From NCBI GenBank assembly GCA_949825065.1, contig OX463844.1, positions 30,034,033-30,098,032 of the forward strand: a stretch of DNA of 64,000 nt, written 5' to 3'. Positions 44,976-57,369 of this stretch are shown here, in pieces. The notes under the pieces are model-generated. The model saw only the letters and a list, made by a program, of their open reading frames with translations, did no database searches and was not told the DNA's origin. A program made the translations under genes and the position numbers. This DNA comes from Odontocerum albicorne (Eukaryota; Arthropoda; Insecta; Trichoptera; Odontoceridae). The first letter of the stretch is position 1. Every line of letters starts with the position of its first letter.

Positions 44976-46799
44976 CAATGTACTCGTATTTAAATATGAG
45001 ATAAAAATTATTAAAAACTTTTAATATTAATCTTAACATTTTTTATCAGTTTTCATCCATTCCAAGAATTTTAATTTAGTCTACAAGTTTTTCGGACACA
45101 AGTTTTAGAAATTCGGTTTACCAAGATTTTTGACATTTTCAACACCACCATTACGTAAAATGAGTCCAACCAACGATCGAGACGTCATAAAATCCAAGTT
45201 AACACACCTAACTACGATCAAGAATATCTTGTATCGTATCGCTGAGGTTTGGTACCCTTCTCCATAATGTGGTCCGTCCTCCCCGAGTTTTTATCACCTC
45301 TGGAGGGAAATAGCTGAGTTATATCCCGTCCCTGTCATCCCTCGCGAGTTATGATGAAATTTTGCGGAGATAAAAAAAGTTACATGACCGCTGCCCGGGG
45401 CCATCAACCTAATGAGCTTCAAGACCAAAAAAAACTAGCCTCCAAGAAAACGATGGAGACCATACGTATTCAGAAGTTCAACCGAATCTTTGAACGGTGT
45501 AGTAGATGATGTGTCTTTAAATATTTTTTTACATTTCATTTTTTTTTCAAGTCAAAATTTACTATTCCTATGGACCCCTTTAACCAATGTTCCCTCGAAA
45601 CTGCAGTCACGCAGCATGCAATTGCAGCGAGAGATAATGAGGGAGAGTACAATCACTGTGTGATCACATCTTAGAGAAGAATATTTAATTTTGTAAGATA
45701 AAATATCTCTCAATGCAAGATTTTTGAAACAAATTATAGGCAGCATAAGCTAAAAACGTCATCTTCTCATCCTGATCATTATCTGCTCAACAATATCTGG
45801 CAGTGTTGCGGCTGCCTATTGTAGGGCAGAGAGCAAACATTTTTTTCATAATTTGAGTCATAGTTTCATTTTTCTTTTAGATCTTAATTAATTTTCTTTA
45901 GATCTTAGTCATGCCCTTTCTAGTGTTTGTTTATCTTTACAAACTAGGGTTGGGGAAAGTAAACTTAAAATAAAACGATGAAAAACATTTTAAATATCAA
46001 TGGTATATCCACGTGCATATCGTATCATTCTTTATGTATTTAGACTTCAAAGTCCCGCATTTCAAAATGCAATAACCATAACTGCGCATTTCGAACAGTG
46101 TAAGTACACTTGATCTATTGAATGTAAACATATAACAGTGCAAGACACATTCACTGTTTACTTTATTGAATATCTACGTTTACAGTAATACACGTAGTTA
46201 ATGTTCCCTGATTATTCACATCCACTGTTATATATTATATATGTTTTTTTTTACATTTTTTTCTAACATAATTCAATCAGTTGTAGATTTTTATCGCTTC
46301 GAATCCAATGACGTGGTTCACAGGAGCGGCATTACGACGCCACGTTGCTTTAGGATAAAAGAAATTTTACATGTCCTTTCAAAGTCGGAACTTGACATTA
46401 GGCCAACATCAATGCGTCTTTTCTTCCATACGAGAGATGTTTTTCCTTAATGAAAAGATGAAAAAGGACTCGGATTTAGGAGGTTAAAAGTAAATATAAT
46501 TTTATTTCTTTGTTTCATTTTTATGCACGAAATAAATTTAATTCTAATAAAATAAAATGTAATTCAAGAATAAATATTACATTTGTAAGACCCCCGAGCA
46601 AATAATACTTGTATTTTTGTTTATTCGCATTTGGCCAAGAAACATTTTTTTTTTTTTTCATTCATTTTTGTTGATCATATTCCTTAGTAAAATGAAGTAA
46701 GACCATGTGGCAGTACCTCTTAATCTATGACAAAATGATTGATAAAAAATGTTCTGCGCTAATATTTCTTTGAATTTTAAATAATTATAACCTATTTTC
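44976..46799. other. No gene; moderately GC-rich patch at 45165-45500
   Basis: The patch (for example TCGTATCGCTGAGGTTTGGT, CGCTGCCCGGGGCCATCAAC) has no open frame of note and may be an unidentified repeat. The remainder is AT-rich. Confidence 0.4.
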
Positions 46800-46995
46800 A
46801 CGAATTTAAAATAAACAACCTCCAAAACCCGGTTGATATGACACCTGTATTTTGACCCGGAGATTGCGAATTCGATTCTCGTTGGTACCCATTTTTTAAA
46901 TATGCATCAAATAAATTTTCACTTAAAGCATCATTAACATATTTTGGTTGCCTGGAGGAAATTGATACATGAAAATAAAGCCCGACAAGTTCTAT
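46800..46995 (+). mobile_element. tRNA-derived SINE, family I
   Basis: A head with GGTTGATATGACACC and GGAGATTGCGAATTCGATTC, then TCGTTGGTACCCATTTTTTA, TTTTCACTTAAAGCATC, ATATTTTGGTTGCCTGGAGG, ending CATGAAAATAAAGCCCGACA. Complete order of family parts. Confidence 0.75.
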
Positions 46996-47789
46996 AATAT
47001 GCAATGAAAATGTGTTGCAATTTATAATATTAAAATAAGCAGTTCTAGATACTAATTTCATAAAATAGCCCCAATCTTTCCATCTTTAATAACCCGACCA
47101 CATTTTAATTGGGAACAAATTGAGTTTTCCATTAGGTACAACACTTGTATTTCTCTATGAGGAAGAAAGAACTACAAAAACACGTTCTCTGATGCTTTAT
47201 TTTGAGTTAGAACAAAATATCCGCGACACAGACTGAAAATGTTTTGTCACAAACGGAAATTTTATTGTTAAAAAAATTGACTTATATAATTGCATAGTGA
47301 CTTGGATGTGGAGACACAAATCACCCTGATACGGGTGAATATATTTTTTAAATAATGTCTTACTTGCGGGCGGTTCAAAAGAGTATCTATGTACATTTAC
47401 TAACCAAAACCACATTTCTTCTTCTTCTTTAAAGTTCCTCTTTCCTTTGAAGGTTGTCGATTATCATGGCTGTGTGGTGTGGACCTCTGTAGTAGTAGCT
47501 CTAAAAATATATAATATTATAATGAAACTTCATCAGCTAGTTTGTTAATCAAGAGATGTGCCATTTCCTGCATTTTTATCCCATGAATTTTCCTCTACAA
47601 TATCAGTTGAAGCATCTCATACTTTTCTCCTCACTTTTTACATCCAAAGTACTCTCTAACTTACGTGTTTTGTTGGTGGATAACACTTTTTTATACTTTG
47701 ATACGGACTTTGTCAACTCGTGAGATTTTCAGTAGACTTTGATTGCACCATATTTAAAAAGCTTTAAATATTTGTGGTGTCCTTGTGTA
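46996..47789. other. No recognised feature
   Basis: AT-rich; nothing supported. Confidence 0.45.
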
Positions 47790-48032
47790 AATGTTCATGC
47801 TTCAACACAATTTTCAAGTACAGAGACCATATGTGGCAACGCAAAATTTGCATATATAAATCTAAACAAAATTTGCATATATAAATTTAAATCTTTGTTA
47901 CTGAGGAGATCCTTTATTTTAAAAACAGCTTTATGCCATCTGCACCCATACTTTGGCAACTTGTTACTACTCTTATTGATTATGCAGCCAGCATCCCAGA
48001 TATTTATGTTTTTGGATTCACTCAACAATTAG
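47790..48032 (-). pseudogene. LINE ORF2 fragment after the reverse transcriptase
   Basis: Minus strand: KINI..AGCIINKSSNK, WHKAVFKIKDLLSNKDLNL, then VLENCVEA before a stop. In many non-LTR elements the region after FADD reads LGxxIN...(R)..KxAFxKxxxLLxxxxLxL...YGxExWTL, and this frame follows it loosely. It is short and diverged, so the call is tentative. Confidence 0.45.
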
Positions 48033-49684
48033 AACTGTACACTAATTTCACTGACGATCATGTCAAAACTATAACGATGTCATAATGGGATGTAAGTTTG
48101 TGAATAATAAAATATAAGCCATCGCTAACATATCTTTTAAAATTAAAGTTTTATTCAATTCGCTATAGTAGTAATTTACTACATATGCTGACGGAGATCA
48201 AAACAATACATACCATGCTATCAACTGTTGTTCAATGTACTCTTTAATGGACGGTTTCAAGAGTCACATGGTGTGTTTAAGGATGCTATTACATGACTGC
48301 GGAATGCCAGGATTCATGATCAGAAAAAAAGTTTTTTTGACTTGTGAAATAAATCGTAATGGACCAGAAAGATATTTTAAAGGCATATTTCGGCCTTCTA
48401 CTCCAAAGGAAATACATTTACATTTGTGAAAAAATATATGTTTTTTATTTTTATCGACACCCAAAAATAAACCGAAGCCTTTGGGTACAACACAATATTT
48501 AGATACAACAAAATTCACTTAAGAAATAAAACAGTATTGATTTCTAGGATTTAATAATATGACAACAACAGAAAAACAAACCCACTTAAGGACGAGGTGT
48601 CAAGTTACTGTTGTATGAATCGATATCCATTTTTTGTGAGGATACATCTTATAAATCTTTTCGGCTTCCGAGTATTACCAGTAAATAAGAATATACCAAG
48701 AAGTTTCATGTGAAAAATGCCCGTCATTTCTCAAACAGAGAGAGAGATAGAGAGAAGAGAAATGCGTAAGAAAAAAATTCAAAGTCAATTTTCACTCCGG
48801 CCAATAAATTTCGGGGGGGTTTATTGAATCGCTTTCAATTTGCATCCGAAATATATCGGCGTACACATGTCAACTTTTTATGGGGATTCACACATCATAT
48901 ATCGAAGTCTCTGAAAATAGATATTGCGAAAAAAGACACGTTCTCATACGTATAATATTATAAAATGGAGGAACTGTTTTATGAAATTGGTTTCGTGAAA
49001 TTTATAGTCGTCATCCAATGATAAGACATGCATATATTGAAAGTTTTCTAATTAGATGACATTATTTAACTAATCAACTTTGCTCATTGAGGAACCTATG
49101 TTCACAGAATCAGATGCTACAACCTATCTTTCTTTTTCATCAATAAAGTATCATAACATACGACATTAAATGACATGTTGATAAGACATAAGATATATGT
49201 CTTAAGATGAATCTTAAAATAAAAATATTCAAAATAATGTTTTGTACAATAATTTAACACTTTTGCTTTATGTAGTACAACAAAGAGAGATTATTTCTAA
49301 GTGGTAATCCCGTCCAACCAACCAAAAAGATTTTAAAGTGGCCTTTATAAAAGCTGACGATTTGACGAATTCAAGCTAACTTGTATGAAGAAAAAAATGT
49401 TAACAACTAATGCTTCGTTATCTTTATGGGCCTTATAATGCCCTTTATGAACTACGAGGTCATATTATAAAATCCGCGACCTCAGCGATGAATGGGAGCA
49501 TCGAGTTAAACACAGCTTAATCATTATTTTCCGAAAGAGCTTTCTATCTAGCTTAATATTTCCATTGAAATGGTGATTAATCAATAAGACTGAGAGAAAA
49601 CTTAAAAACGTTCCACTAAACGAAAAATCATCAAAGCGCTGTTTAGACTGCACACTGTAATAATTATAAAAGGGCAATTTATAT
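48033..49684. other. No gene; GA-rich microsatellite at 48737-48763
   Basis: GAGAGAGAGATAGAGAGAAG is the only simple repeat. Short opposing frames around 48235-48518 are not recognisable. GTCCAACCAACCAAAAAGAT at 49313 may be a scrap of antisense SINE family I. Confidence 0.45.
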
Positions 49685-49775
49685 AGCGCCGTTTAAAAAG
49701 CGGACTCTCCCTAAGGGCGTTTTGACTTGGGATTTGAAGACACTATTATTGACAGATTAAAAATATAATGAAAAA
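49685..49775 (-). repeat. Dispersed repeat family R3, copy C
   Basis: On the minus strand: TATATTTTTAATCTGTCAAT, AATCCCAAGTCAAAACGCCC, TTAGGGAGAGTCCGC, matching copy A at 43541. Like copy A it lacks the CTCGTA insertion. Confidence 0.7.
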
Positions 49776-52699
49776 CCTGAGAAAAACCATGAGTTTAAAG
49801 ATAATAAGGCGGTAAGGGGTGAGCATTAGATAAAGAACTTCCTCGCGTTTGCATATGTATAGAAAAACATATTTGGCAAGAAAACCGTAGGAAACTTACC
49901 AAGATTAGACGAACTACAAAGAAACCTTTGCAGATCTTTCTATATCTGATAGTGACACATTCGGTTTTAGGTGTAGTGTATGCGTGTAGTAAATTAATTT
50001 ATTATCAAAAAATTATAATACAAATTCCCACAAATGGTTGTCTACAAGTATTACCTAAAGTTACACACTCCATTCATATCTCTTGACAGTTTGAGACAGA
50101 ATTTTGAACCACACTGTAACTTCCTATAAATGACGTCCTTGAATAAATCAACATATGTTAATCATCATCCTCAAGTCAGCTAACTGATTTGAAAGCTTGA
50201 TCCTTGGTTTGTTCACTATGATAACATATAGCTATTGTTAAGTGATTCAATGAAAAATATTCTTGGGTTTGAAAAAAGTACGATACTTTTTTTAATTCCA
50301 GAATTTGGGTGTATGATCAATAATTTAATAAATTACAATAAATATAAAATTATAAGCCGTATGTTTATTTATTCACTACTCTACAAAACTTTGGTTGTAG
50401 TTGTATGATTGAAAACAACCGCATAATTAACGATATAGGACTGAACAGTTTAACTTTAGTATACAAAATATACATTAAATGTGCGATATCGTTTAAAGAA
50501 AAATAAATGTGAAATTTAAGTAACAAAATATTTCATGTTTTTAAATAACAAGTTTTTTTATATTCTTGGTCTTGGAAAAAAGATGAGTATTTTTGTAATT
50601 CTCTTTCAAAACATTCGATAAATTTAAATAAACTAAATTTCATTTTATTCAATTGTTTTCACTGGAATTAAAAACATTAAACAATATAAGAAAACACTGG
50701 CAGAATTAAGCTAATAGTGCTTAACATTCTAATGAATGTAACTTGAATTTAAAAAATACATAACAATTCAAGGGATTACTTTACAAGCATCGGAACAAAA
50801 AAAATTAACCTTGTTTCGAATAAGATTAAAAATGTTAACAGACTTTTGACACCGAGGAAAAATTATCATTAATCAAAAAAACTCGCGAGCTCTTGTGAAA
50901 GAGATTTTTATTTTAACATTTAGCAAAGGTAAGTATTTGTCTTTCTCACTTTCTTACAATTGAAAAATATTTTAAGCCGCCGAGGGTGGGGATGTTCTTT
51001 GAAAAATGCCACCTTCAGAAATGATTTATCATCCGTAGACTTCTTACCTTTGTAGCGCATAAAAAAGCTATTAGCTTACAACAATGCAAGGCTTTTTCTC
51101 TTTTGGGTGATAAATGTGTATTTTTAATGTATTACTCATCTTTTGAGATTTCTCTCCTTTTATAACAGAACGAAAAGGCAAAAAACGAATCCGCCGAATG
51201 ATCACGCAACAACATGCCTAAAATAACAAAAAACCTTTAAGAATCTCATATACATTTATTTACAAATAAATATGTTTAATTTTTTCGGTTTATTTTTCAA
51301 AACATTTAAAAATATATGTATACAATTATTTTAATAATGAAATATTTATGCACCTTAGGAACGTAAATTTCAAGTCACATTTTCATACAATAATCTTTTT
51401 CATTTCATTGCAAGTGTCAATAATTTATTTTCACTTATCTAAAACTTATATTCGTACCATCACACTATGTCTCTTTTGGAATCAGCAGAGAGAACCAATC
51501 TCCCCGCCTTTCTATCCATGAACACAAGTCTCGTCTCAGCGACATCCTATAGTTTATCTCAGTTCATTTTTCTGGAAATATTTTTTCCCACCATGTCTCG
51601 GTCTATCTCATTCTCGTTCTCCAATAATTTCAAATTATTTCGGAAGTTTTTCGCGACTTGTTCTCTCAACGTCTCAAGAAGATATCAATAAAGGATTATT
51701 TCTCACCTCTTTATAATGTTTTCATGGGTTCCTCACACATTTAATCCCAATTTTTTACATTTACGTGGGAAAATCATCAATTTTCAAAAGGATATAAATT
51801 TTGTTAGCAGAATACCTGATCACCTCAAAAAACAATGTCAGATGCCCATTTGGAAAATAAAAGACACTATGCCACAAATAGAAGGTGTCGATATTCAATT
51901 CATAAAACTCCATTTTAATTAGGAAAATCAATATTAAACGCTTTGATAGTCCTATATACCTGATTTATTTACTGACACTGTTTAGCCACATAATGGTTTT
52001 TTAATGATAATTTTACAAATATGGCAAAACAGCTGTCGATGAGTAAAAAAATAAAGGATAAACAATTATCAATGTGTTAAGTTTTTTATTTTTCTTCTTA
52101 CACTGTATCATTATTTAAATGAGTAAAGACAGCATTTCTTTTGCTTTTCCTTTGAAGAGTGCCGATAAATAAATTATAATAAAATATTCCGAAGTATGGG
52201 AGATCGATATTATAGGGTAAGCAATGCACAATTTATCTCAAAATAGTCATCCTTGACAACGAGAGAATCTTGAACAAAGACTTGTCTGAAATTTCAACGT
52301 GTAATTGATATGAAGCCGGCCGACCATATAATTGTTATAAAGCATGAGAAACTAGCAGGTTTTCTGTTAATACTGCTGTATTCTTCACACTTCGGCGTAT
52401 CTCAGTGGAGATATACCTTCGGGCCATTCTGTTTTCTTGACCACATTGTGTTGTGTTAAAATCGCACTGAAACGTCGCCCATTACCTTAATAACCCGCTT
52501 ATCTCTTCAATTGTCCTAAATTCAATTAAATTTTTGACTTTCTCACAATAATAGCTAAACATACTAAAAGTAAAAAATTTCACTCACGTGGTAAACACAT
52601 TATAAATATGTCAAAACAAAATTAATCTAAATACCAACGTCATTATAGTAGCCAGTACGAATATATAATTTAATATTGTTTTCTTTCTTCTCCTACTGC
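49776..52699. other. Long AT-rich stretch without recognised genes
   Basis: Small frames at 51467-51691 and 51716-51922 have no recognisable content. A moderately GC-rich patch at 52290-52500 is unexplained. Confidence 0.45.
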
Positions 52700-53184
52700 C
52701 GGTGTTCAAGTCCAGAAGTGTCCATAGAAAAACCAAAGTCACCCTGTACAAAACAATTATTAGAACAGTGGTAGCATATGACACTGACAACTAAATCCAC
52801 AGAGTTGCTGGATGCCTTCGAGAGAAGAGTACTACGTAGGATCCTGGGCCCCGTGAACGACGGCGGAACCTGGCGAATACGATACAACGACGAGCTATAT
52901 AATATCTACAAAGCTCCCAGGCTATCTGTACATGTCAGACTGAGTAGATTGAGATAGGCCGAACATGTGCAGAGAATGCCGTCATCGCGAGCACCCAAAA
53001 GAATCCTGGAAGGACACCCGGGTGGGAGAAAGAGAGTAGGCAGGCCAAGGACAAGGCCAAGGAGGACGAAGTTGAGAGGGACACAACCCGGCTGCTACAG
53101 TCGCAAGATTGGAGGGTCGAGGTGGAAGACAGGAGGAGTTGGAGGCGAAGATTGACGGAGGCCAAGGCTCGATATGGGTTGTAA
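52700..53184 (+). pseudogene. LINE ORF2 C-terminal region, second family
   Basis: Frame pieces read HRKTKVTLYKTIIRTVVAYD, then LLDAFERRVLRRILGPVNDG, GTWRIRYNDELYNIYKAPRL, SRLR-stop-AEHVQRMPSSRAPK, GGRKRVGRPRTR and, after a frameshift, DEVERDTTRLLQSQDW and RSWRRRLTEAKARYGL followed by TAA. The string LxxFERRxLRRILGPV...WRIRxNxEL...LRWxGHVxRM...GRPRxxWxDxVExD is the standard C-terminal region of an arthropod LINE. Defects: a small deletion after VAYD, the Trp of RLRWxxH turned into TAG, and a frameshift near 53065. This stretch is strikingly GC-rich against its surroundings, so it is a fairly young insertion. Confidence 0.85.
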
Positions 53185-53289
53185 GACCATAGAAAGAAAA
53201 TATTGTTTTCTTTAGCCAAATTGTATTTGTATATATTTTATGTTAATGCACTAATAAAATTTCGACTTATAATAATTAAACATTGTTTG
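53185..53289. other. LINE 3' untranslated region or spacer
   Basis: AT-rich sequence between the LINE stop codon and a Penelope-like tail. Confidence 0.4.
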
Positions 53290-53385
53290 TGCTCCCCTGA
53301 TGATGAGGTGAAAGCCTTGAAAAGCCGGTAGGGATATACCGTTACAAAAAGTGGAATAAACAGTGTTTGATAAAACAAATTACAA
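53290..53385 (+). mobile_element. Penelope-like element 3' tail, with CTGATGA core
   Basis: GCTCCCCTGATGATGAGGTG, AAAGCCTTGAAAAGCCGG and AAAAGTGGAATAAACAGTG align with the tail at 24961. This copy keeps CTGATGA (53297-53303), the canonical hammerhead box, where the 24961 copy has CTGAAGA. No coding region precedes it. Confidence 0.8.
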
Positions 53386-54926
53386 AAATTAAACATTCGT
53401 TTCTTTTAATAAAATGTTGAATTACATATTTTAGTAATAATAATTCATCTTTGACTTATATTAATTAAAATTTAACATTTAATAATTAAGCTTTGGCATT
53501 TGAAAATTTAAATATGGATAATAACGTTTTATTTACAAAAATGTCTAGTATCATTAAAAGAATAGGACTCAATAAAACTCGTATCCATTATGCTAAATTA
53601 GGCACTGCACATTTTAAAACTATTCTCTTAATGACCCGCATATTTGTCACTTAGCAGTGCCATTTTTTGCCTACGGCCATTTCGTTGTCAGCCACCTCTT
53701 GTTTTATGAAAGACCATACGGCTCTTTGCACCATACAAGTTCGGTGTGAAAAGGAAACATAGCATGCTTCACCCCTCGCATTTGAAAGCATTGTGAGATG
53801 TCTGAGTTGGCACCCTCGGGATATGATTGTGCAACATTTCCCCGTGATTTTTCAAAAGTTGATGCCAAAAATAAGGAGAGATGAAAGAATACAGTTATAT
53901 TAATACCAAGGGACGGGGTGTTGATGGTCGAATGATGTAACGCCACCGTTTTATCAAAATACAAAGCAGCGCAAAGTAAAAACGTGCTGATGAGTAAATT
54001 CTAAGATTTGGGGGCAGGCACTTTTACTTTTAAAAGCGTTTATTGTAAATTGTAGCTCTGGCATTTCAATTTATTCACAATCCAAAATATTTTTTTTATT
54101 TCTCATGCAAAGATCAGTCTTCTTTGAAAAGGATGAAATTATGCAGGTGGAGAAAAAAAGGTACTCTCCGTCAGTTAAGCCACCATTCTCTTAAATCCTA
54201 ACAACGTTGAATCAAATATATCCACATTTGAGTTAATTGTCATATTATGGTCTCAGCACATTGTCCTCCCTATTGGGTAATAGTACCCTGCGTTGACTGT
54301 ACTCGTAGGCTACGCTAAACAAAACAGGTATTCTAAGATAGTGACAGGAAATACTTAAATGGATTCGTTATTTAGTCGCAAGGGAATCCATAAGATCATT
54401 CAGGATTTTATAAAATAACATAAGATCTTGAATACAATTATGTGAGTTTATACTTAAAGTAAGAGATATGCGGTATTGAATTACAAAATAAATTATTGTA
54501 TTATTTGAGTATTTAATACCAGAAGAAATAAAAATACCTTAGCATGTGTGGCAACAATACCTTCTGTAACTTTTAATTGAAAAATATATTTTATTCTTCT
54601 ATATTCTAAATTGTACTCTGAATTCAAATTTTTAAACCCTATTGAAATCTATTGAAAAATATATATGGTAATCAAATTTTAGCTTATGTTCATAGCTGTA
54701 TTCTAAGATTATTGAATACCGTTGGTTGCATTGACATAACAACCTGATATGCGAATGACTTATGGCTTTGTACCTATTAAACTTCTTACTCGTAAACATA
54801 GAGTTTTCTCTGCTAATTTTGTATTTATTGTTTTAGTTAAGATATAAGTATTTGTTTGAAGATTTTCACAGCTGTTTTCCGATAGTTTACAATCTATTTG
54901 TACTGTATTGTATTACATTTGCTTTG
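53386..54926. other. No gene recognised
   Basis: A minus-strand frame of 86 codons at 53704-53964 lies in a GC-moderate patch (53640-54010); it has no signal or family resemblance and is left uncalled. The rest is AT-rich. Confidence 0.4.
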
Positions 54927-55118
54927 TACAATAGAACCTGGTGGGATTATTGCCATGTGGCCATCTCTTCCAACCAATCAGAAATATGTTAAAAAGACCT
55001 TAAGTGAAAACCAAACTAGAATCTTTTTATTTTAAATTGGGTTCCAGCGAAATTTTAACCCGCACTCTCCGAGTTGGGAGACCGGCGTCTTACCAACTAG
55101 ACCACGGAGGTCGTATTT
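54927..55118 (-). mobile_element. tRNA-derived SINE, family I, reference minus-strand copy
   Basis: Plus-strand image from tail to head: AGAACCTGGTGGGATTATTG, CATGTGGCCATCTCTTCCAA, CCAATCAGAAATATG, AGACCTTAAGTGAAAACCAA, a T-rich linker, GGGTTCCAGCGAAATTTTAA, CTCCGAGTTGGGAGACCGGC and GTCTTACCAACTAGACCACG. About 190 bp in all. The tRNA head shows an anticodon-arm-like inverted repeat, but the B box is mutated. Confidence 0.85.
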
Positions 55119-56097
55119 TGGAGCTGTTGCCGTATTGAGTTGGCTTAAATGATTGCCGACATTTCTAAAACATCGTAGCGTTCATCCTCAGGGCGATTTC
55201 AAGCGAGAATGTTTTTTGACGTCGTCCCGAGGATAAAAACTACAACGTCTTCGAATCGTTAGCCATCGTTTAACCTAACTCAACACGACAACAACGCCAA
55301 AAAACATTTTTTTAATGATTATTATTTGAATTTCAAATAAATTACTGACATGTTGTGAGAACTTGTGTGATTAAGAAGCACTGTGACAGTTCTTTTATAC
55401 ATATAAATAATGTCACATCTATGTCTTTAACATCTTAGAATTCAATTCAATAATTTGTAATCCCTGTCTTAAAGCATTTCAACGTTTAATACCGGCATTG
55501 AGAACCCCTATCTTAAAAATTATATTAACAGAGTAGAAAGTATACAGAAAGTTATACTATACAAATTATTTGATGAATTAATTTATCAGTACAAGTTGAT
55601 CTTCGTTTAATAAGGAACCATTTGAGTTGGATACGTTTGAAATTTCGATTGCCTAATTTAAAGAATTATTGAATAAGTATTGTAGTTTACTAAACTTTGA
55701 TTAACTACGAGTAGATTCCGAAAGACATAACGTTGTGACTCTGAAATGTTTCGTTTTCTTTAGGATTTGACTTTAATTTTCTCTCTCTCTCTCTCTCTAT
55801 TCGAGAAGTTTCTTTTTTACTAATGTGTCGTTTTTACAATAGTTTTTATTGATTTACGTTTAAGGGAAAATGTTTTTTATACATAAATTTCTATGAAAAC
55901 TTCACTGGTCTAGATTAACTTATGCATTACCTGTTTAATGTACTCAAAAGACTGTTATTATAAATAGGAAAAGAAAAAAATTGGTTGCTACTCGAGTGTT
56001 CTTTGTAAAAAAAGAAGATACGACTGTACTTAATAGCTACTCCTGGATGGCGTAGCACTTTATTTTTAACTCATATTTTTTCATTCATCATAACTTC
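55119..56097. other. No gene; (CT)9 microsatellite at 55781-55798
   Basis: AT-rich apart from a GC-moderate patch near 55130-55300. The dinucleotide run is the only simple repeat. Confidence 0.5.
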
Positions 56098-56502
56098 TCA
56101 AATATAAAGAATATAAGAACATCTACCATATGACTTTTTTATTTTAAGCAACACGGCGTAAAATACTAAGTTCATCTGGGTCTGTTTTATAAGGGTTGTA
56201 CACGTGAGGGTCTGTTTCACAGTAAACAGGTGTTCTTTTTCGAGAAAAAAAAAGGACCGTCGTATATCAGGAGCTGAATAGAAAACATTTTTTCCACAAA
56301 ATCTCGTGTCATTTATAGAAACAGGTATCTCGCTTAATGGAAATCCTTTGAATTCTTCTGCAGGGGGGGAAATTTGATCCTTTAAGAAAATATAAAGAAG
56401 TGTTTTTATACATTCCCAATATTTAACATTCAAAAAGCTTGCAAATTTACTGTCGGAATTTAAAAATGTTTTTTTCTCGATCATTTCTCTAAATGTGCCC
56501 AT
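56098..56502 (-). CDS. Uncharacterised 134-residue reading frame, doubtful
   Basis: The longest frame here that is not explained by a transposable element. It begins MGTFREMIEKKTFLNSDSKF and contains a mixed hydrophobic-polar middle (ECIKTLLYIFLKDQISPPAE) and an aromatic basic run (RRSFFFLEKEH). No signal peptide, domain or family is recognised. At this base composition a frame of this length is expected by chance roughly once in a few windows, so it deserves a search but not belief. Confidence 0.2.
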   Translation of the reverse strand: MGTFREMIEKKTFLNSDSKFASFLNVKYWECIKTLLYIFLKDQISPPAEEFKGFPLSEIPVSINDTRFCGKNVFYSAPDIRRSFFFLEKEHLFTVKQTLTCTTLIKQTQMNLVFYAVLLKIKKSYGRCSYILYI

Positions 56503-57087
56503 GTTTATGAACGTTCAAACAAATCCTTGAGATTTGTTTCACATATTTTAAATTTATTTAAATTAAAATTACTACGCAATGTTTTTTTCAATTTTCTTAA
56601 CGAAAAACTTTATAAAGTGTCTTAATTAAACAAACAATTAATCATAAAACTATAAAAACACCTGCCATATATATTTCCTACACATTTTGAAAATCCACGT
56701 CTATATCTTCAGATAAAGGTGAGTTCACTTGAGAGTGTAGAAAAACTAATTTTGTTTAGGCTATCCCTGTGAAAAAAATGTTTATTTATGAAATGTTTCT
56801 ATTGTTTGACAGTTTTTAAAACTTCAATGGATTCAGGTTCTCTAGTTACCAAGACCACTATGCGTGGGGAAGAGCGAACTCCTACATGAAATGCTCTTTT
56901 TTTTTGCAGAATATGGCAGATATAAATTGGGAAGTTGATAAACATCCCTGCTGGACGGCAGTAGTAACCACCAGTACTGACTCGAGACTGAAGATAAATG
57001 ACACAATAGGCACGGCTGGAACAACTTAAATGGATGTAGAACAACGATATTGAAAACCACTGTATTATTTGGCCAAAAAAATTCCGA

Positions 57088-57357
57088 GTGGTAATACTAA
57101 TAGCACCACTTAGTGTCTCCAGGTATATGATTCTGTCGCTGATAGTATTGTACTCGAGCTCATATTGCTTTAAGTGAGGTGCTGTTAGTATTGCCACTCC
57201 TAAGTGGCAATACAAATAGTGCATCCCATGATTCTGTCGCTGATAGTATTATACTCAAACTCATATTGCTTTAAGTGAAGCGCTATTAGTATTGCCACTC
57301 CTGATTGGCAATACTAATAGCACTCAGAAGTGGCAATACTAATAGCGCCTCACTTAG
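57088..57357. repeat. Cluster of inverted and tandem GTGGCAATACTAATAGCGCC motifs
   Basis: GTGGTAATACTAATAGCACC (57088) and GTGGCAATACTAATAGCGCC (57330) lie in one orientation; their complement GCGCTATTAGTATTGCCACT lies between (about 57283), and TATTGCCACTCCTAAGTGGCAATA forms local palindromes (57190, 57290). A 101-bp unit starting TGATTCTGTCGCTGATAGTA is tandemly doubled (57128 and 57229). Probably a MITE with duplicated, rearranged ends. The 141-codon minus-strand frame that runs through it is considered incidental. Confidence 0.8.
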
Positions 57358-57369
57358 CCTGGACACTAA

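Noticed and set aside
52935..53219. 94-codon minus-strand frame
   Set aside because: Antisense of the GC-rich LINE C-terminal region at 52700-53184; serine and leucine runs come from the complementary Arg/Glu codons.
53704..53964. 86-codon minus-strand frame in a GC-moderate patch
   Set aside because: No motif, signal or splice support; below what I would call even as doubtful.
56799..57224. 141-codon minus-strand frame
   Set aside because: About a third of it runs through the palindromic repeat cluster at 57088-57357, and no family resemblance was seen. An incidental frame is more likely.
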